The notes under the pieces: generated by a model
What the model was told of the DNA's origin: nothing
Database searches by the model: none
Seen by the model: the letters and a program-made list of their open reading frames with translations, nothing else
Origin: Anagrus nilaparvatae
Taxonomy: Eukaryota > Arthropoda > Insecta > Hymenoptera > Mymaridae
Length of the DNA stretch: 64,000 nt
Direction: 5' to 3'
Assembly: GCA_022575985.1 (NCBI GenBank)
Contig: JAKSXM010000132.1
Coordinates: 7,936,001-8,000,000 of the forward strand
Translations under genes and position numbers: made by a program
Shown here: piece by piece, positions 59,601-64,000 of the stretch
How the letters are laid out: each line of letters begins with the position of its first letter
Position numbering within the stretch: the first letter of the stretch is position 1

Positions 59601-62600
59601 ATCTCTATAATTATATTATAAAGTTATAAACGCTGCCGCCGCGGCCGCTGACGTCGCCGCTGTCACCTGAGCCCTTTGGGCCAAATGGACCTTTTGGGCC
59701 AATGTGGTCCTTTTGGGCCAAAATGGACCTTTTGGGTCAATGGGGTCCTTTTGGGCCAATGTGGTCCTTTTGGGTCAATGTGGTCCTTTTGGGCCAAAAT
59801 GGACCTTTTGGGCCAATGTGGTCCTTTTGGGCCAAAGTGGTCCTTTTTGGACAAAATGGTCCTTTTGGGCCAATGTGGTCCTTTTGGGCCAATGCGGTTT
59901 TTTCTATATTTAACCAATTATTATAAAGTTTTATTACGATACCAAATCTACAACCACTGTCAAGAATCAGTTGTTTCAAAAAGAATAAGGTACGCCTTGC
60001 AAGTGATTAAAAATATAGTATCGCAATACTTCAATCACTCTGCGGGGGTTGGCGCGCGTAGCGCGCAGGGGGCGGAGCTCCCTAGTATATATATTTATAT
60101 ATTTTGGTAATTGATAAGAGGTAAACCTCTCCTACAACCAGAAGATTACGGGTTGGAATCTCACCGGCATTGTACTCCAGGCAAAACGCACTAATTCGTC
60201 TGATATCGACAGCCAACTTGAAAAAAGGTCTACTTTCGGTTTTCTGGGTTGCTGAACCCAGGGTCCAAAGTCGCTGGAAAATAAGGAAACCCTTAAATCA
60301 GCAAAAATTACCTCTTTTTAGATTTTTTTGCGAAATTTGCCAACATGCTGATCTTCAACAAGACCTTTCCTCAAATTGGTTGCCAATATCAGACCCCACT
60401 CCCTTGCAAGATAATTGGAGTATTAGGGAGCATTCAGACGAGAAAAAAATTTTATCCAACACCTCCAGAAATTACTCTCTATTTTTTATTATTTAACTTG
60501 CAAGAATGGGACTAGAGGGGGTAAATATCGAAGGTGTGGGTTGCAAATGTTTTCTCGTCTGAATGCTCCCCTAATTGTCAGTGATGCATGACCTTGGCAA
60601 CCATTATGAACAAATTAAAAGTTTAAAAAATTAATTCATAAATTATATATGGTTTCGTGTTTGTGAATGATTGCGTTCACCTACACTGTAAAAAGTAACT
60701 TCCTTTGATTAACAAAAAAAAATAGAATGTTTTCGAGAAATTAGTTAATTTTCAAAAAAATTTGTAAATATTCGATAAAAATCGTAAGTTTACTAAATTT
60801 AGTATATTATCAAAAAATTCAAGAATTCTCTATTTTTTTTTGTGAACTCGCAAGAAAAATTGATAATGTACATTTTTTTGAAAATTTACAAAAAATAGTT
60901 GTAAATTTACAACTTTTTTCGTAAATTCACAAAAAAAATCGATAATTCTCGAATTTTTCGATAATGTGCTAAATTGAGTAAATTTACGATTTTTATCGAA
61001 TATTTACAAATTTTTTTGAAAATTTACTAATTTTTCGAAAACATTCTATTTTTTTTATTAATCTAAGAAAGTTACTTTTTACAGTGTATTAAAGACCGAT
61101 AAAATATTTTTTCTATTTAAATTAAAATATATATGTTATCATAGATAGAACGAGTTCATTGAACTCTTGAAAATATTAAGTAGTAACTGAATAAAGAAAT
61201 TTAATTTGTTTAAAATTTATCAAAGTTTTAATCAAGCGAAAAGAAACCTTCTCTCTTGAATTTAAATTTGTTTAGTAAATAATTCAAATTAGTTTACTGA
61301 TTATGCAAATGTAAGATTATTCAATACATACATAAAAAAAAAAACAAAAAATTAAAAGTGAAATTACATTATGTAATACCGTATTATGATTAACTGTACC
61401 AGGATAAATTTAAATGCACCCTAATAAATAAATAATTAAATATTTACTTACAGTATCAGGAGAAGTTTTATCATAAACGTTAAGAACATCTCTAAATTTC
61501 TTTATCAGTTCATTGTCAAAAGTACTAATGTTATTGAACGATAAATCTATTTCTGTAAGAAATGGGGAATTATAAAATAATTCAGACGAATTTTCCTTGT
61601 TGCTAATAACATTTTCAAATGAAATATTATTTTTTGACAGTGAAATTTCTTCTAAACTGTACAAATGACGGAAAGCTCCAGCATCCATGAAGACTATTTC
61701 ATTGTCTGATAATATAAGATTTCTTAATTTCTTTAAATTTTTGAAATCATCGCTGCGAAAAAAATTAAAACAATCAGTAAAAAATATAAATAAATATAAA
61801 TTTAATTGGCATTCAATACTCACCGGTTAATTGACCTTAAGTAATTGTTTGACAAATCTATGTAATCAAGATTTAGATTAGTTTCGAACAATCCATTTGT
61901 TACAGCTTGAAGACGATTGCCATTCAATTCAAGATGCGACAATTCTTTAAGTCCATTAAAAATGTTTTTGGGAAGATTAGCAATAAAATTATTTGATAGT
62001 ACAATGTGATCAATTTTAAAAGATCCTTTGAACAAATTTTCGCTAACTTCATATAAACCAACATTCGAAAGGTAAGCAGAAAGCAAAGAGAATCTTTTAG
62101 ATAAAAATTTATCTGGTAATTTGTACATCTTTTGTTGATTATTCTTAAGCACAATGTTCTCAAGATTAGGATTATTGAAGAACAATTTTTCTGGAAGCGA
62201 CGTGAAATTATTACCAATCAAATCAATAAATTTTAACCTCCTAAGATATTTGAAAGAATTTTCATGAATCTCTTGAATTTTATTATTTTCGAGATACAAA
62301 TCTTCGACATTTATTAAGCCTTCAAAACTTTCAGAGTCAATGCTGGTTATATAATTATTGGGTAGATAAAGATTTTTCAAATTTGTAAGTCCAGTGAATA
62401 AATTTTTTCTCAATTGCAACTTTTTATTGTAACAAATATGTAAATCTGTTAATTTTTTAGCATCTTCAAAAAGATTTAATGGGATTTCAATTGAGGAAGC
62501 ATGAATTTCGAGTTTTTCTAGATTAACCAATCCTGTAATAAGTATTTTGATTTTAATTAAATACAATTTTTATATTTCTTTAAAAAATCGTTCTTTACCT

Positions 62601-62935
62601 TTAAGAAGATCATTAGCAATTCTACCATCATGAACTTCATTTATTTTGAGCGTCGTTAGATTCGGATAAATGTGAAGATCTGAATTTTTTAAAGTATCAG
62701 TAAAGTTTTCGTAAACAACCTCACTTATGAAATTTTCAAATACCGTTTCATTTTCGGCATGTTCAATTCCGCTTAATATTTTCTGCGTGCCATTTTGACA
62801 TTCAACTATAAAAGTAACTTCATTTTCTTCTTTGCAATTACACTGGTCGTCATTTTTACAATTAACTTCAGTTTTAATGTATCCAAAGTTAATTATTAAG
62901 AAGAAAAATATTATGTAGCTGCAGTACATTTTCAT
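56668..62935 (-). CDS. Secreted leucine-rich-repeat protein, Toll-ectodomain-like, 565 aa
   Basis: Coding exons on the minus strand: 62599-62935, 61824-62532, 61452-61752, 56668-57018. All borders are GT/AG and phases agree, giving 1,698 nt. The protein has a signal peptide (MKMYCSYIIFFFLIINFGYI), a Cys-rich N-cap, then about 13 leucine-rich repeats from residue ~113, e.g. LKNLYLPNNYITSIDSESF and LDYIDLSNNYLRSI. A C-terminal cap follows (NPIYCDCANYKYLEYL, later DLHCSG and FTC). It ends LVYVLKK with no transmembrane helix, GPI signal or TIR domain. It therefore resembles a Toll extracellular part made as a secreted protein. Such LRR proteins without TIR are known from venom of aphid-parasitoid wasps; that role here is inference. 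Binding partner unknown. The start is the first ATG after the signal-peptide exon's acceptor. Confidence 0.93.
57145..58285. mobile_element. 1.1-kb inverted-repeat element
   Basis: Arms of about 250 bp: GGATTCAACGCCGATTGGGC... on the left and ...GGACAATTGGCGTGGAATC on the right, both with a GACTGAAGG/CCTTCAGTC block and TTAGTTGGTTCAGTTAATTT or its complement. No gene. Confidence 0.75.
58541..59588. mobile_element. 1.05-kb inverted-repeat element, TA duplication
   Basis: Arms of about 318 bp (58541-58858, 59272-59588) start GAGTGGACTTATTTTTGGAC and are well matched. Flanking TA at 58539-58540 and 59589-59590. The frames at 58602-58799 (minus) and 59330-59629 (plus) are the same arm read twice and not genes. 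Confidence 0.85.
59602..60085 (+). mobile_element. 484-bp non-autonomous Helitron
   Basis: Begins TCTCTATAATTATATTATAA and ends in a hairpin GCGCGCGTAGCGCGC followed by GGGGGCGGAGCTCCCTAG, then host T: the TC...CTAG|T signature between A and T without target duplication. Includes a GC-rich head (59631-59680) and a minisatellite. No Rep/helicase. Confidence 0.85.
59683..59893. repeat. Minisatellite, unit GGTCCTTTTGGGCCAATGT
   Basis: About eleven tandem copies of a 19-21-bp unit inside the Helitron, alternating CCAATGTGGTCC and CCAAAATGGACC. The period gives long open frames on both strands that are artefacts. Confidence 0.9.
60173..60420. mobile_element. Partial copy of the CTCCAGTCAAAA foldback family
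   Basis: Starts GTACTCCAGGCAAAACGC, then CTGGGTTGCTGAACCCAGGG and AACCCTTAAATCAGCAAAAA, a diverged version of the module at 48.9, 22.9, 34.6 and 40.3 kb. Confidence 0.55.
60426..60570. mobile_element. 145-bp MITE
   Basis: Inverted ends GGGAGCATTCAGACGAGAAA and TTTTCTCGTCTGAATGCTCCC. Flanks TTA and CTAA give no exact duplication. Confidence 0.75.
60684..61086. mobile_element. 403-bp MITE with TA duplication
   Basis: Ends CACTGTAAAAAGTAACTT and AAGTTACTTTTTACAGTG, flanked by TA (60682-60683, 61087-61088). Long arms with TCGATAAAAATCGTAA-type blocks; AT-rich palindromic interior. Confidence 0.85.
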
Positions 62936-63112
62936 ATTCTAAAAAAAATCAGATAAACTTTAAGAAAGAATTATATTCTTATAAATTTTTTAAATAAATT
63001 TACTTTTAAGAAAAATAAACTGACAAAATGAATCTAATTCTTACCTTCTCAAAATAACGTTGAACAAGCTGATGGTTTTAATTTACAGAGAAAAAAAATT
63101 CATATATATATA
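62936..63112 (-). promoter_or_regulatory. LRR gene promoter and non-coding first exon
   Basis: The minus strand shows TATATATATATG (63112-63101), a possible initiator TCAGCT near 63070, and a leader ending TTTTGAGAAG|GTAAGA (donor at 63044). A 106-nt intron ends TTTTTTTTAG at 62939, three bases before the ATG. The layout, TATA then a short untranslated exon then a small intron before the start codon, is like that of the 7-11 kb array. Confidence 0.6.
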
Positions 63113-64000
63113 GATATGAATAACAATTAAATCTTTTTTTTACACACCATTTAATAAAGTCAATAGTATTTTCTATTTCTATTAATCTTTTCTATTCATA
63201 ATCAATTAATAATATTTTTTGGGGTAGTGGTAAGGTGAGACCCCTGCGTTTAGGTCTGGAAGCCGCTTTTTGTAAGCTATTTGAAAACTAATTTTTTCCG
63301 CATCAGTTTTTGGGTAAGCCAAAAATTTGTCAAAAAAACTTAGCATGTACAGTTTTGAATTAGAAATTTCTCCTCAGGTTACAGAAATCAATTAATTTAA
63401 AATTCAGGTTTTTAATTTTTTTTTTAATGATGATTATTTAATCTTTTAATCATATAAATAGCAAAATCTTTTACAATACTCTTCATACAGACAGGAAAAT
63501 TTTGGGTTCAAAACTACCCATAGACCGGTTTCAAAAAATTCATCGGAAACATAAAATTATTAGACTCAACAGATTCATTGTAACTGAATAAAAGTTCATC
63601 ATTCATTTTTTTCCAACGGAAATAATTTACTCTGAAAGTTTATAGCAATTATATTAAGTGGTCCAAAAATTGAGGCCTTTCTTTATTAGCACTTATCGCT
63701 TATCGAAGAATTTCTTTAGTTTTTATTTATTTGAGATAATTTATGAAAATATTAATTTTTCAGAAAAAAAATATTTTATCTAATTTAATTCTTTAAAAAC
63801 TTAATTTAATGTAAAATGGGTAATAATAATTATACATAAAAAGATTAAAAATAAATATCTTATTATAATTTAACTTTAATAACTTTTTGGAAAAAAATTT
63901 TATTCAAATTGTTTTGTGCAATGAGAGAAAATAATTCATAAAATTTTATGAAGTATATAACTACTGATAATAAAAAGTGAATTTAATTGAAAGTTTTATC
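63113..64000. other. AT-rich DNA upstream of the LRR gene
   Basis: No gene or clear repeat recognised. Confidence 0.5.

Larger units (their letters stand above)
57019..61451 (-). other. 4.4-kb intron of the LRR gene, filled with mobile elements
   Basis: Starts GTAAGT at 61451 and ends TTTTTCAG at 57019. The gene's other introns are 71, 66 and 106 nt. The extra length consists largely of the elements at 57145-58285, 58541-59588, 59602-60085, about 60173-60420, 60426-60570 and 60684-61086. Confidence 0.85.

Noticed and set aside
58602..59629. A peptide (KVCLPVKISILKRFLALVKI...) encoded twice in opposite orientation
   Set aside because: Both lie in the inverted arms of a TA-flanked element; no start context, splice signals or known motif.
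59663..60110. Overlapping frames on both strands rich in GPFGPKW or GPKGPHW
   Set aside because: Created by a minisatellite whose period is often a multiple of three; collagen-like look is accidental.

Overview
The window is insect nuclear DNA, very AT-rich and crowded with repeats. Intron-containing genes, an insect-type (7tm_6) odorant receptor and pentanucleotide TTAGG/TTGGG arrays point to an insect. The receptor's style and the very low GC suggest a hymenopteran, perhaps a parasitoid wasp. That placement is inference, not proof.

Layout. 1-5.5 kb holds the 3' end of a procollagen lysyl hydroxylase (PLOD) gene with two in-phase 147-nt copies of one exon, probably mutually exclusive. 7.3-11.5 kb is a tandem array of 22 units plus a relic. 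Each unit has a TATA-type box exactly 30 nt before an initiator-like A; 19 continue as a 24-35 nt leader ending CAG|GTATT, a splice donor. The array lies directly upstream of an unrecognised multi-exon gene (11.6-18.3 kb), which is broken by a young non-autonomous LTR retrotransposon (12,671-17,016, equal 1,199-bp LTRs, tRNA-Phe primer site) and by stops and a frameshift.

19.1-38.2 kb and 45.2-52.9 kb are two copies of one segment carrying a retrotransposon reverse transcriptase, the 3' half of an odorant receptor gene and a tRNA-derived SINE. Copy 1 received a 131-bp hairpin element and a 15.85-kb element with long inverted ends and a TA target duplication. Copy 2 received a nested palindromic element inside its SINE. 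Each copy therefore preserves empty sites for the other. The 15.85-kb element holds only repeats: palindromes, TTGGG arrays, a SINE, minisatellites, a Penelope fragment with a hammerhead-like motif and a Tigger-like remnant.

53.6-55.3 kb carries the receptor's first two exons. 56.7-63.1 kb, minus strand, is a complete secreted leucine-rich-repeat gene of five exons (565 aa). Its 4.4-kb intron is packed with inverted-repeat elements and a small Helitron.

Only the PLOD and LRR genes look intact; the unknown gene and the receptor are damaged. All else is repeats or featureless AT-rich DNA. Boundaries were read by eye, without alignments.
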